A stretch of 64,000 nucleotides of DNA from CAWFGW01 sp963815495. Lineage in GTDB: Bacteria; Bacteroidota; Bacteroidia; Cytophagales; JAAEPT01. A model generated the notes under the pieces. It was not told the origin of the DNA, ran no database searches, and worked only from the letters and a program-made list of their open reading frames with translations. Each line of letters opens with the position of its first letter. Within the stretch, counting starts at the first letter, position 1. Positions 19,601 to 31,800 of the stretch are shown piece after piece. Position numbers and translations under genes: made by a program. Where the stretch lies: assembly GCA_963815495.1 (NCBI GenBank), contig CAWFGW010000007.1, positions 186,001 through 250,000 on the forward strand, read 5' to 3'.

Positions 19601-22600
19601 TTCTGGACTTACCAGAATTAAGTTGGGAAGGTATTTTCCTGATTTTTGGTAATAATGATTAACTGAATCGCTATTGCTTAAATTAGAAGTGGGCGATAAA
19701 TCACCAAAATCCCAAAAATAACCTGCTATATTGCTACCCTCCACTTTTGCTACTAATGGTTCTCCTACACATAAAAAATCATCATCTACAAATAATTCTC
19801 CAACAGGCCCTTTTATGCGAATTGGCTTGGTAAGGGTATCTTTACAGCCATCAAGACCAGTGGCGATTAACCGCACGTTATAAGTACCTGCCGTATTGTA
19901 AAAATGACTTACTTCAACATTATTAGTCGCTGAAGTTTCCTCATCGCCAAAATCCCATGCATAAGAGGAACTATAAGTGGAAGTACTTACAAACGGTAAA
20001 GAAAAGGTACCTACACATTTTGCCGTATCAGCTCCTACATCAAAACTGGCAACAGGTTTTACCAATTTCACATAGTTGCTTCGTGAAATAGAATCCACAC
20101 ATCCACCATCATCGGTAACGACTAATTTTACAGAAAACTTACCCGTATTCTCATATATGTGGGTATGAGAACTTCCTGAATAGCCATAGACCACCTCCCC
20201 ATCACCATAAATCCATTTGAATTGATTAGGATTGGATACCAATGCGTTAGAATTATTATAAAACCGAATGTTAAACAAATTACATCGTAAGGTGTCTCGC
20301 GTATAAAAATTTGCTTTAGGACTAAATGATTCTGCCGTCAACGAATAGGAATCAGAACATCCTAGTTCGTCAGTCACGGTTAAAGTCGGAGTATATTTTT
20401 TATAATAGGAAGTTTGACTATAGGAATGGGAGACATCTGACGGATCAGTAGCAATTTCTTCGTGTCCATCACCAAAGTTCCACTTCCATTCAGTAATGGC
20501 TGTTGCACCATTTGCTAAGGAGCTATCAGAAAAATTGATGGTAAAATCACCACTGCAAAAACTGGAAGAATCCATTCCAAACTTAGCTTCTGGTCCTTTA
20601 ACCACCACTGGTACTGGATCTTGGATAGAATCTTTACAACCAAATTTATCCGTGATAATCAATTTCGGATAAAACACTCCTGTATCGGTGTAGATGTGAT
20701 CAGTATTACCTTTTAAATATGTTCCGTATCGGGTAAAATTTAAAGTATTGTTAATCACCTTTCGTTCCGTACTATCACCATAGTCCCATACGTAAGATGC
20801 AATGTTGCTAGAATCTATCCCAACTGGATTAAAATTAACTTTTAACCCTTTACAAATGTTATCTTTATCTTTTGAAAAGGCCGCCTTTTCATCCACCGCA
20901 ACCACCCTCACCTTATGTTCGAACGTAGTTAACGTGGTGAGGTCTCTTAAAGTAGTGGTAACCAAAAACTTTTTTTTAACCCCATCAGCAGGAAAGGTAA
21001 ATGTAATGGGGTTTTCATCAGTCGTTCTTACATCACCATCAAAATCCCAGGAAATGACTTCAGCATTTTGTGTAGTGTCTATGAATGTGAAGGTGTATTT
21101 TTGATCACAACCTCCTGAGCGATCTACCGACATGGGACCACCGCCCCCACCTCCGCCTCCACCGCCTCCGCCTCCTCCATCGTCATCGCAAAACTCGTTC
21201 ACGGTTACGTTTTGAGGATCAGCTACAGCTTCACAACCTTGTTCAGTAATTATTCTAACTCCGACAGTATAACTACCAGCAGTAGAAAAAGTATGTGTCG
21301 CCTCATTTGTAGCGAGTGTTTCAGTTTGTCCATCACCAAACGTATACACATAACTAGCAACGGGGTCCCGTGACGTAGGTGTAGCTTTCACTGTAATCGG
21401 AAAAGGAGCACAACCTTCAGGGTTTCCTAAATTCATTTTTACCAATGGAGCACTATTTCTAATATATCTATACACGGTTGAGTTACTACATCCTGCCTCG
21501 TTAGTTGCCGTTAAACTAACTGTAAAATTGCCAAAGCTTGTATAGGAATGACTTACAGGGTCAGATGAGGTAACTGTTTCAGTGGTACCATCACCAAAGT
21601 TCCAGTTATATTCACTCGCATTTTGGCTGGTGTTTGTAAACGTAACTTCGTGAGGTATTTGACATCCATTTGGTAAATCAACTGCTAAACCCGCTGTTGG
21701 TGTCGGTAACACGTTTACCTCTCCTTCTGCTGTATCACTACTGCAACCGGAGAACGTATTAAAGTTCACATATTTCACTTTCCAGGTTCCTGGTGTTGTA
21801 AAGGTATGGTTTCGAGATTTCCCTAAATAGAAGTTAGTGTTTCCTTCAATCATCCACTTCCCCTGGTTACTTAATCCTGTTGCATCCGTTTCTGATCTTA
21901 AAGCTCCAGTCGCTCTCACACAGACATTTTCCGGAACAGTGATGGCAGCCTCTGGTTTTCCAATGTAGACATTTTTATCGCCACTAGTGGCGACAGATGT
22001 GGAGCAGTTCTCCGTCTCATTAATAGCTTGTAATTTAACCGTATAAATGCCTGGTGCTGTGTATTCGTGGGTGAGTGTTTCTTCGTTGTTTTCTACTATC
22101 GAACCGTCTCCAAAATCCCATTTAAAATTGAAATTGTCATTTTCAGGAGAAAAATTACTAAAGGTCACGGTATGAGGGGCTTCACAATTAAAATTATCTT
22201 CTACCCAAATTGCTGGTGTAATTTTGTTGTAAACCTTTATAGATTGTGCTATTGATAATGAATTGATACAACCATAACTATTTGTTAGAATAAGTTTGGG
22301 TAAGTAATTACCAACAGAATAAGTATGAGTTGGTGCTTCTAATTCAGTAAAAACATCTTTGGTGCCATCGCTGTAGTTCCATTCCCATTTAACGATTTCT
22401 CCATCTCCCGCAGTACTATGATCTTCGAATTTTACATTTAATGGTGGACACCCCTCATTAACATCAAAAGAAAAGTCTACGGTGGGTAACGTATAGACAC
22501 GAATATCTTTAGTAATTGTAGCGGTGTTAGCCCCATCTCCTACAGTTAACTTTACTTCATAAGTTCCGGGAGTTAAGAAGTTAGTGGTAGGCTTTACTTC

Positions 22601-22822
22601 ATTTGTTGACCCATGGGGACTTCCATCTACTTTATTAAAAAACTCCCACTTATAAGTTGTTACAGGTCCTGTTGAGATAGATGCATCTAATTGAACGACA
22701 CGCATATCACATGAATCACCTGGAGTCGTGATCGAAAAATTGGCTGTTAATTGTCCGTGACCGTTGAAACTTATCGTGATAAATAAAAATAGAATGAGAA
22801 CATAGGGATATAACTTATTCAA
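16688..22822 (-). CDS. Giant PKD-repeat adhesin with type B T9SS sorting domain, two frame breaks
   Basis: Cell-surface protein of about 2045 residues. TTG start at 22822 with a signal peptide (YVLILFLFITISFNGHGQ), then many PKD domains marked by W-x-F-G-D-G (for example FKWDFGDGS, YNWNFGDGT), then Ig-like repeats, and the CHU_C/type B sorting domain at the end (NIPNAFSPNNDGLNDTWVI; VKIFNRWGDTLFE; WDGYSNG; GTYYYVIDF). Near residue 560 a run of about 13 glycines follows three aspartates (21126-21180). Two breaks split it: near 17420-17430 (one base lost, after EWKFGH) and near 16884-16890 (one base gained, KYP to HTHVKIF). Without repair the sorting domain is not translated, and export by T9SS would fail. 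It is paired with PorP/SprF downstream. Confidence 0.88.
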
Positions 22823-22907
22823 TTTTTTATCTCAATTTTTTGAATATCAGGTTGTGTTAATTGTTTAGTGTACTTTGAATCATCGGAACACTAAATATCA
22901 TTAAATG

Positions 22908-22966
22908 ATGCTTTCCCTTCTTTATGAATCATGATAACACACCAATAAGAAAGGAAAGCTTTTTTA
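22908..22966. terminator. Terminator-like hairpin downstream of the propeller-lipase gene
   Basis: GCTTTCCCTTCTTTAT (22910-22925) pairs imperfectly with ATAAGAAAGGAAAGC (22945-22959) across a loop of about 20 bases. A T-run follows on the plus strand only, so termination of the minus-strand gene is uncertain. Confidence 0.4.
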
Positions 22967-22980
22967 GACCTCAATATTAT

Positions 22981-25900
22981 TTACTTCGTGATAATTACCT
23001 TTTTCGAATAGCTTTCAGCAAGTGTGTTTAACTGAACTACATATACTCCTGGTGTAATGAAACTTGGGAAATCAACGTTAATCGTATTTTCACCTTGGTG
23101 AAGTGTTATGTTACTCGCTTTAATTAACTCCCCTTGTAAGTTTTTAATTAATACTTGAGCAGATGAGGTCGCTGTCAGTGCGCTATAGGTTATGGAAATA
23201 TTCCCTCCTTTATTCGGGTTAGGATAAATGTTAAAATCTTTCTTATCAAAATCGTCTTTGTCCACAGCTACTTCAATATCATCTGCAGGAAGTACTTCCC
23301 TTATTCGTGAGATCAAATTCACCGAAGCCAACGAATCAATAATTCTCAAACGAAAATACATTTTTGTGTTGGCTGTAAACTCATCTTTAAAAAGGTAGCT
23401 GGTTTGTTCATAAGAAGTACCTGCAGCTGTGACAGTAAATAATTCAGTGAAGTCTATTCCATTTTCACTCTCTTCAATCACAATACTTTTCGTACGGTAT
23501 TCCTGTAAAGTATTCCAATCAAAGATCAACTCATTATCATCCGTTACACTTACATAAAAATCACCAAAAATCGTTTTGGTCAAGTTCTGGTTTTCATATA
23601 CTACAAATTGTAAGGAGTCTATTTTATTATCATATACTGCTACCAAATAGGTTTTACCTTGTTTTAAAGCTCTTACACTGTATGGTGTATCGAATTTCGC
23701 AACAGTCGTGTCAGTTAGGTAATAGAGCACGGAAGGGTTAGTAGTAAAGTTTCTGACAGTAGAATCTGAATATAGTCCTTGCAAACTGATACTATACCTT
23801 TCCATTTGTTCCATTTCTACTACTTCTGAAAAAGAAGAGAAATAAATTTTAGTAAGATTAATTGAATCTGGAATTTCAACATTAAAGGTTAGAGAGTCCA
23901 TGAAAAAATATTGGTCTTCTGTAGCACCATATGCTAACACAGTAATTTCTCCAAAATAATTAGTTGGAATAATATAGCTAAACAAGTTTGTGTCAGTAAA
24001 TACTTCGATGTCATCTATTGTATTTTCAAAATCCTCATTTGGACTTTCGAACATTATGAAACCAGTGGTGATTTTTTTTGCAATTAATTTCACCATAATT
24101 GTATCTCCTGGAAAGAAACTTTTTAAAGAATCAGTTTGATCAAAATAAAACTCTACTCCTTCAGGAACTTCATCTGAACTTATCCTTGCTCCATTATTGA
24201 CAGTCTCTTTTTCGTCTGCACCAAACAAGTTATAAATTAATTGATTCTTTGTATCTTCTCTTGGAGGGTTTAGACCTTCAAGAGAAAAGTTCGATGTAGG
24301 GCTATAGACATTTTGACCTAACAGTTCTATTACTCTATTTTGAATAACGGGTGACGTTGCAACACCCTCTGAGCCTACTGGTCTAAATATATCTATGTGA
24401 GCTATATTGTACTCATGCATCGTAGTGATATATGGATAAGGTAATCCTGCTTCCATACTACTTCTTGGTACTATAAAATCACTGTTTTCACCATTAAAAA
24501 CTTTACGCATAAAATCATCTATAGCATTTGCTCCTCCTTTTTTTATACCATAGTGTAAAATTGACAGTTTAGTCAATTTGTTGAAGTTATATATATAACG
24601 ACTTAGAGCAACTGATAAGTCAGCACTATCCAAATCAATTTTAGATAATTTAAAATCAGTTGCTACAGCATGAATAGGAACTTGGTATTCTTTTAATTTC
24701 ACAAGGTAATCATGACTATTTAAATCGGTTATAAACCCCTTATCAACCTGTAATACTTTTGCTCCATTTTTCTCTGTTTGATCTTCAGGTGCAGCTGACA
24801 TGCCTGCTTTAGTAAATATAGTTCCTAGTTTAAACTCTATATTTTTATAAACCGGTATAGGGAATGTAGTTATCGGTACTTTTATAGTTACAATTCTTTC
24901 GTCCAGTACTGCGTTGGCGAGTTGAGAACCAGCATGTGGAGTATTTAAAGTTATCAATGAATGAATATCAAAATTATATTTTATTCCGGGTTGTAGCTCT
25001 TCGATATAGGCTCTGGAATACAAACCTCCCCTACTATGCACCACTAAACTTACTTTTCCAGCAGATAGGTTGTTTGAACTACAAATTTTTCTCAATCGAT
25101 TGATACCATCAGGTATTTGATGTGCATCTCCAGCGAATGGTTTTTCTGCCGTATTTCCACCATCATCCTTATGCAGTTTATATATTTTAAGAACTTTAAA
25201 AGGTTGGTAGTTCCCATTTTCGCGGAGTGCTTTTTCAAAACTTATTAAGGAATTAATATTACTCCATACTCCATGAACTAACAACACTGGGGGAGTGGTG
25301 ATTTTCACAAAGTTTTTGAAGAGAGGTTCGCTCAAAGCATTCTTCTTGCCAATAGTAAAATCGTAAATTGCGTCTTCGCCTTTACTCACAAAGGCTTCAT
25401 CCACATACATAGGATGACGGAAGATAATATCAACATATTCTTTTTTATCGTCTTCATAATCTTCTAACGGTTTAAGAATAAACTTACCATATTTTGCTGT
25501 ATCTTCATTTCTGTATTTTCCTGCCAAACCAAACAAATAATTTTCTTCTTGCTGATAAAACCCGTCAAAATCATCCGTATAATATCTAAAAACTGATGAA
25601 GTAGTTCCATCTGCAGAAAACATAGGTAGGTCATCTTGATTATAAGAAATATTGTTCATCCCTTTTAATGTGGTCATGGATGACATTTCGATATAGTTTT
25701 CATCTTTTGAATCAAATGGTGCTTCTTTTCTATCTATATGAAAAACAGTTAAATCTGAAGGAATAAAAATTTGATCTACACCTTGGTCTGTCACTACATA
25801 CACATACCCCCCTCCGGTAGTGACCCCTTTAATGTTGTTAGAAGAAAGACCGTCTAACGTAGTAATTAAAGTATACGAAGAATCTTGTTTCAAGTCACCA

Positions 25901-27099
25901 TGTCCATCATACACTAACAATCCGCCTGTAGTACCTAAAAATACTCTCCTACCTGAACTGGCAATTAAACCTGGTGTTAAATTAAATGAAGGAATTTTCC
26001 CATTTGCAAACATTGAAGATACTTCATTTTCACCTGTTGTCTTGTTATAATGACTTAACGTATCTATATATACCCATTCCGCATTACTATATCCAAAGTT
26101 TTTCATCATAGCAAACCCTCTGTTTTGATTAAAGGTAAGCCAAGGTGTGTCATTTTTTTGAAAGTGGATTGAATAAGGTCTTGGGCTTGCAAAGCTATTC
26201 GTAAAAGGTAATTCAGGGGCATTCGTATAGTCTAGCTTCTCATAAAAATTTCCATTCAAATCATACTTAATGATGGCTGTGTTTGCGATGTTTCCACTTA
26301 CATCTTCATAGGCTCCTACACTTACCCATACTTGATCTTTGCCTACTCCCACCGATAAATGTTGGCGCGTTTGAGCTACTTTATCGATGGGCGCATTAAC
26401 GGTATAAGCTGGATATTTGCTTTCATCTACATTAGATCGGTTATCAAAAACTGGTTTATCAGCTTTTTTCATGCCCAACCCTCCTGGAGTGACGAAATAT
26501 CCCCCCCTAACTGAATAGTTATCATATTGATTAGTAAATGGATTAAAAATATAATCAATATATCCTGTAGTTAACAAATCATGATAACCATGTGCTGACC
26601 ATACTGTTCCATTTTTATCAACAGCTATTGACTTACAATCACGAGTGGGTGTTCCGTCATTTTTTTTTGCTGGCATCAACATGCCTCTAGCCACTACTTT
26701 ATCTCGTTCCGCCACATAATATTGAGCTTCTGTGGAACTTGTTGTTAAAAAATGATGAACACCACCTCCAGATGCTGTTCCACCTCCCATACCTCGAGAA
26801 CCTACCCACACACTGGTTCTACCATTAACTGTGGGTGTAGCTATCGATTGAATTTGATATTTGTTAAAGTTTGCATCCGAAGAAAATAAAGAAAGCCCAC
26901 CTGCTTCAATTATACCAGTAGCAGTATCTGACGATGCTTTCCACAGTCCTTCACTTCGAGTTCCAGCCCATAAATTACCTTCAGCGTCATAGGAGAGACA
27001 AGTGAAACTAGTCCCTGTACCAATCTTTTTCACTGTTTGAGCTTGTGATTGAATAAAAACAGTTAAAATTAAAAGAGTACTTGTTAATAGATGTCTCAT
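22981..27099 (-). CDS. Secreted beta-propeller/alpha-beta hydrolase with type A T9SS sorting domain
   Basis: 1372 residues. Signal peptide (STLLILTVFIQSQAQ), then about 430 residues of propeller repeats of the two-component-regulator type (GNLWAGTRSEGLWK, TSVWVGSRGMGGG, GTVWSAHG, VFLGTTGGLLVYDG). An alpha/beta-hydrolase follows at about 610-830: an oxyanion-type LLVHGVWSN and the nucleophile elbow VHSRGGLYSRAY. Late in the chain come an Ig-like domain and the type A sorting domain (FNIYPNPNKGG to VYVVQLNT). It is probably a secreted or surface lipase/esterase whose propeller binds substrate or partners. The plus-strand gene at 28900 has the same order. The start ATG at 27099 is clear. The substrate is unknown. 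Confidence 0.85.
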   Translation of the reverse strand: MRHLLTSTLLILTVFIQSQAQTVKKIGTGTSFTCLSYDAEGNLWAGTRSEGLWKASSDTATGIIEAGGLSLFSSDANFNKYQIQSIATPTVNGRTSVWVGSRGMGGGTASGGGVHHFLTTSSTEAQYYVAERDKVVARGMLMPAKKNDGTPTRDCKSIAVDKNGTVWSAHGYHDLLTTGYIDYIFNPFTNQYDNYSVRGGYFVTPGGLGMKKADKPVFDNRSNVDESKYPAYTVNAPIDKVAQTRQHLSVGVGKDQVWVSVGAYEDVSGNIANTAIIKYDLNGNFYEKLDYTNAPELPFTNSFASPRPYSIHFQKNDTPWLTFNQNRGFAMMKNFGYSNAEWVYIDTLSHYNKTTGENEVSSMFANGKIPSFNLTPGLIASSGRRVFLGTTGGLLVYDGHGDLKQDSSYTLITTLDGLSSNNIKGVTTGGGYVYVVTDQGVDQIFIPSDLTVFHIDRKEAPFDSKDENYIEMSSMTTLKGMNNISYNQDDLPMFSADGTTSSVFRYYTDDFDGFYQQEENYLFGLAGKYRNEDTAKYGKFILKPLEDYEDDKKEYVDIIFRHPMYVDEAFVSKGEDAIYDFTIGKKNALSEPLFKNFVKITTPPVLLVHGVWSNINSLISFEKALRENGNYQPFKVLKIYKLHKDDGGNTAEKPFAGDAHQIPDGINRLRKICSSNNLSAGKVSLVVHSRGGLYSRAYIEELQPGIKYNFDIHSLITLNTPHAGSQLANAVLDERIVTIKVPITTFPIPVYKNIEFKLGTIFTKAGMSAAPEDQTEKNGAKVLQVDKGFITDLNSHDYLVKLKEYQVPIHAVATDFKLSKIDLDSADLSVALSRYIYNFNKLTKLSILHYGIKKGGANAIDDFMRKVFNGENSDFIVPRSSMEAGLPYPYITTMHEYNIAHIDIFRPVGSEGVATSPVIQNRVIELLGQNVYSPTSNFSLEGLNPPREDTKNQLIYNLFGADEKETVNNGARISSDEVPEGVEFYFDQTDSLKSFFPGDTIMVKLIAKKITTGFIMFESPNEDFENTIDDIEVFTDTNLFSYIIPTNYFGEITVLAYGATEDQYFFMDSLTFNVEIPDSINLTKIYFSSFSEVVEMEQMERYSISLQGLYSDSTVRNFTTNPSVLYYLTDTTVAKFDTPYSVRALKQGKTYLVAVYDNKIDSLQFVVYENQNLTKTIFGDFYVSVTDDNELIFDWNTLQEYRTKSIVIEESENGIDFTELFTVTAAGTSYEQTSYLFKDEFTANTKMYFRLRIIDSLASVNLISRIREVLPADDIEVAVDKDDFDKKDFNIYPNPNKGGNISITYSALTATSSAQVLIKNLQGELIKASNITLHQGENTINVDFPSFITPGVYVVQLNTLAESYSKKVIITK

Positions 27100-27244
27100 A
27101 AGGATAGTTTTAATACAAAATTATTATTCTTTATGAGCAACGAATTGATTACTTCACTAACGTAGGTTTTGAGTTGATTAACGTTGTTAAAAATAATTAA
27201 AAAAACACCACCTTAGAAGCACGAATACCCCTAAGGGGATTATA

Positions 27245-27655
27245 TTAATTTAACTTTTTAAAAAAACCTGATAAGTCTTCTATCATTTGTTTTTCTGCCT
27301 TATTTGTTCCTAAAAAAGAATCAGCGATTGCTGTGCAGGTATTCAAGGTTATTTCCATGATATATTCAGAAAACATTTTAGGGTTTGCTTTCGCATAGAC
27401 TTTAAAGTCTTCAAACGCTTGTTGTGCTGACTCTTTTGATTCATTCAAATACTGAAACATAAATTCAATATTGAACGCATTGTCCATACCAAATTCATCT
27501 TCTGTGTCTTCTAACGGTAGCCAAACAGTTTCTACAACCTTCTTCAATTCATCTATCTCCTCTTTTCTAACCACTTTATCAGCATAAGCTACAGCATAAA
27601 AAAGCTTTCCTACGTTCTGATAAAAAAGTTGCATTGTTTCATATGACTTCTTCAT
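27245..27655 (-). CDS. TerB-like helical protein
   Basis: 136 residues, all-helical by appearance, no signal peptide. LFYAVAYADKVVRKEEIDEL resembles the acidic metal-binding start of TerB-fold proteins (tellurite-resistance family), which usually read A-D-G-x-V-x-x-E-E. The rest is too divergent to assign firmly. It is cytoplasmic and stands between the propeller-lipase and GH16 genes without obvious co-function. Its role is unknown. Confidence 0.6.
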   Translation of the reverse strand: MKKSYETMQLFYQNVGKLFYAVAYADKVVRKEEIDELKKVVETVWLPLEDTEDEFGMDNAFNIEFMFQYLNESKESAQQAFEDFKVYAKANPKMFSEYIMEITLNTCTAIADSFLGTNKAEKQMIEDLSGFFKKLN

Positions 27656-27803
27656 TCTTTATTTCATTGGTTAACGAACATCGAAAATAGGAAAAACTAT
27701 CATTTAGTAAAGCGCTTGTGGATAATTTAGAATAGTTAAAAACCACTTGTTAGTAATATGCATGCACACAAACACTGTAAATGTTATTTATCAAACTGAT
27801 GTA

Positions 27804-28592
27804 TTATTCTTCACTTATTAGTAATGGGTCTTCAGGAACTTCTCCCCTAAACCCTGTTTTGCTTTCGTAAGTGAGGCATAAAATCAAATACCCTTTTTTT
27901 ACCACCACATTATCTGGTGAAAACTCTACCAAATTACCATCAAAAGTCCAATTGGCTTTACCCCAGCGTCTGTCATCAAATTTATTAAAATCATCACGCC
28001 AATCCGCTGTAAAATCAGAACCATTATCACCTTTTCCCGGAGTATATTTTGCATACGAAATCCAGTTCACATATTGATATTGAGGCATGGTTCCACCTAA
28101 AAACTCACCTACCCAATCAACCCACTCGGCTATCCAAATATTCATTCGAAAGGATTGTGGATTAGTTAGATGCTTCACTTGTTCTCCCTCAGATTTCCGA
28201 ACTTCAACACCATCAATAGACCATGACACATATTCTGGAGTCCATTCCAAGGTGTACGTATGGTATCCATCAGCAAAGGAAGAATCACCACGGTGAAGTT
28301 CCTCTGAAGTTTCACGTATATTTCCTGTAATAATATTGGATTGCATAAACATTGCACGGTTTTTACCTAATACTTCAATATCAATTTCTTCCCAATAAGT
28401 ACCCGGCTTTTCTGATCCATCTTTGTAAGTAAAGAAAGTAGATAATATTCCACCACCTGTAGCCATGCGCATACGGATATCGATTTTACCATACTTCCAA
28501 CTTTCCTTGGTATAGATTTCGGCACCTTTAAATTCTTTTGAAGTTCCAATAAAGACGTACAGAAAGCAGATTGAACAGAATAATAATTTCAT
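27804..28592 (-). CDS. GH16 beta-1,3-1,4-glucanase, circularly permuted (Fibrobacter type)
   Basis: Secreted endo-glucanase of 262 residues. The catalytic motif EEIDIEVLG (E-x-D-x-E) is near residue 70, and the strand SFRMNIWIAEWVDWVG follows. The order of the fold is permuted. KGAEIYTKESWKYGKIDIRM, normally internal in GH16, starts the mature protein. The segment that normally begins GH16 enzymes (DDFNKFDDRRWGKANWTFDG, then VVVKKGYLILCL) is at the C-terminus. This is the arrangement known from the Fibrobacter succinogenes 1,3-1,4-beta-glucanase, and the wording is very similar (WTFDGN, EWTPEYVSW, QSNIITG). The signal peptide is short (LLFCSICFLYVFIGTS). No sorting domain is seen, so it may stay periplasmic or be released. 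Confidence 0.9.
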   Translation of the reverse strand: MKLLFCSICFLYVFIGTSKEFKGAEIYTKESWKYGKIDIRMRMATGGGILSTFFTYKDGSEKPGTYWEEIDIEVLGKNRAMFMQSNIITGNIRETSEELHRGDSSFADGYHTYTLEWTPEYVSWSIDGVEVRKSEGEQVKHLTNPQSFRMNIWIAEWVDWVGEFLGGTMPQYQYVNWISYAKYTPGKGDNGSDFTADWRDDFNKFDDRRWGKANWTFDGNLVEFSPDNVVVKKGYLILCLTYESKTGFRGEVPEDPLLISEE

Positions 28593-28899
28593 GTATATCG
28601 ATTTTTTTAGTTAATATTTTTTACTAGACTTCTATTATACCTTTAAAGTAAACGTTTCAGTCAGAAAATTATTAAAATTTAGATTTTAAATTCATTATAT
28701 CAATATTATTAGCATCGTAAGAATTTAATATATAGGCAATTGTAAATTATTAACACGTAATACGTTTGACTATATCTCAAAAGTCACGCTTATCAATTGA
28801 AAACCAACGTTTGTAAAATAACTTACTAAGGACTAGCAATTTTTTCATACCATTACCGGCTTAATCAAGTAACATACTTATTTAAAACACTTAAAAAAT
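28593..28899. other. Intergenic between divergent GH16 and propeller-lipase genes
   Basis: 307 A/T-rich bases. It must hold both divergent promoters, but I could not place a convincing TTTG/TAnnTTTG pair. No ORF, repeat or RNA gene is seen. Confidence 0.5.
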
Positions 28900-31800
28900 A
28901 TGTATAGTTTAAACAAACTGATCCCATTTCTCACGCTTTGTTATTTTCTTATTCTAAAAACGCATGCTCAGCAATGCTTTGAACTCCATGACCCAGGCGC
29001 AAATACGTATACCTGTATTTCAATTGATAATAACAATAATGTATGGGTAGGAACAGACAAACAAGGCTTGTATAGCTTTAAAAATAACACATGGCATAAA
29101 TCTTCTTACCTCTCTGAAAATAAAATTACCCAAATTGCTCCTGACAAAAATGGCGGTATATGGGTTGGTCAATCGGGACGTAACTTTCAGGCCCACGGTG
29201 GTGGAGTAAGTTATATTGCAGCTGGAGAATCCAGTGAAACACATTATACCTTTAGTTTTGTGAATAATGATCGAGAAGGTTATGGGCTTCCTACATCAAA
29301 AATTCAATCCGTTGCCATTGATTCCATTGGTAGAGTATGGGCTGCAGGATCTTATAACAACCTGTATGTTAGCGGTGTAGGTAATTATCATAATCCTGGT
29401 GGAGTTTCTATATTAACTCCTGGGGCTGATCGCTTTAATGAGATTGCTTCCTCATCAATGAACTACTCAAGTGTAGGTTTAATAGATGGTCCACGAGGAA
29501 ATAACGTCATACCAATAACTGGATCTGGATGTATTAGGGACTGCATTACTTTAGCACCAGCTAAAGGAAAAATGTATTTAGGATGGAAAGGAGTTGGCGA
29601 TTGTTCTTATGATGCTAGAATAAGAGCTTTTAATATTCCTGGTGGTGGTGCTGGGCTAAAAATGGCTCCACTTTATTCATTTGATACAAGAAATTCACCT
29701 TTTCCTTTTAGTGTAGCAATTAGCCCTGAAGCCATAGCTGTAGATAAATCTAACAATATTTGGGTTGGTCTACGAGCTGGAAATGGTTTTGGAGTATATG
29801 AGTATTTCCATGAACTGGATAAAACTAACAAATGGCATTACGTTGTCAGCGACTCCAATAACATTACTGTAAATCGACATGCGATTGGCGTATCAAAAAA
29901 ATCCTCTATTGTAGCCATAGGAACAGACAAAGGGCTATACGTTTATAAGGGTGAAGGGAGTATAGGTGATCTAGCCAATTATCAGATTTTTAATTCAACG
30001 AATAGCAATATCCCAGGGGACAATGTAACTGGGGTTGCTATTGATAACAATGATCAAATCTGGATTACAACCGACAATGGTGTGGCTTCCCTAGTGTTAG
30101 GTGAGTTAGAAATGTATACACTAAAAACAAACTACCGATTTTATGACCCAATTTATTATACTACGAGTGCTTTCAGTAGCGATAGTTTACGTTATCGTAT
30201 TTCTAAGTTTGGTCGCTTTTCCTGCAACAATAATGATGAAACGGAGGAATATGCAGAGATAGCAGCAGATGGGTCAAAATCCACTTTATTTCTTTGGAAA
30301 GGAGCAAACGCAGACAATGTAGCACTCAAAATCAAAGAAGATGTGTCGGAAGACAAAGAGGAATACGGTTATTTCACGTTGATTCAAGAAAATAGTAATT
30401 CGGATAGTGTGAAATTTCTATACCACCACCCTACACACCTACCTACGTTATATTCTTTACCACAGCCACCAGTCCATCAAATTTTCACGATACAGGTCGT
30501 AGACAAAACAAGCTCCGAAGTTTATTATTCAGAAAAAGTAAAAATCGTACTTCCTCCAGTATTAATTGAACATGGCATCTTCAGTGATAAAAGTAAACTG
30601 AATGGTATTGTCAATCACCTCGTAGAAACGGGCAATTATAAAGAATACATGATCCGCAAAGGAGGTTTTGACAAAAGTACTATTGGCTTTTCTATTGAGG
30701 CAATGAGTTATCAAGTAAGGGAAGATTTAAATGCACTACAGCAAACCTGTGCGGAAAATGGTTTATCAATGGGTAAGGCAATTGTCCTTGGTCATAGTAC
30801 TGGCGGTCTGGGTGTGAGAGCTTATACTCAAAAAATGTATCAAGAAAACATCAATAAATTTATATCCATACATGTTCCTCATTCAGGTTCCCAGTATGTT
30901 GATTTATTAGCAGATTCACGAAAAATCAATCTAGAAAATATTATCCCTGGTTTAAGTTCAACTGAAGTTGAAATTAATATAGGTGAGTTTATCATGTACC
31001 CTACTTTTTTCAACCAACGTAATGAGGGCTATAAGGATATTAAAGATTTTATTCCTTTTCCAGGAAGATCAGGAAAGCTACTCTCCTATTATCTCGACCG
31101 AACACTTCCCATAGCTCCCACAAACATGGGGTTATATTATGAGCGAGAAATAAAAACAAATTCAGAAATCCTCGAAAGATTAAACAGCAGCTCAGGTTTA
31201 GCAGCTGAACGTGAACAAAACATCCCTACCCACGCAATAATTGATAATTATACTTATGGCATTACTGGACTTGAAGTGGATTTAATCGCTAAGATGACAG
31301 GGATAGATGACCTAGTTACTGCACCTATTCAATTATTAAAAATTGGTGGTGGAGTTGCTGGAATGTTTTTAAGGTATATTATTGTGCAGAAAGCAAGTGC
31401 AAAAACTGGCTCAACATTTCAAGATTTTGTGATATGGTCAGCTTCAAAAGCAGGGTTAAATAAAGGTGTGTCTGATTATGTCCTTGAAAAATATATTTTC
31501 AAAGATTTAAGTGATGGAGTTGTCTCTATTGAAAGTCAAAAAGGTGGTTTAGCTCCCAATGCGATTTCCTATGACACCGAATTTGATGTTGCCCATGAAA
31601 GTTCAAAAGACATCAAAGGCATGGAGAATTCATTTGATGATCAATTGTCGCAATTACGAATTTTTGATTTAGTGCGTGAGTTACCTAATTCAGATAAGTT
31701 TACAACTTCAGGATTTGACCCCCCGGTATTGAGTTATGACTTTTTGGAGTTTTTGGGTAAACCCGCACGAAAAGCTAAAACACAACGTGCTGCTAGAACC

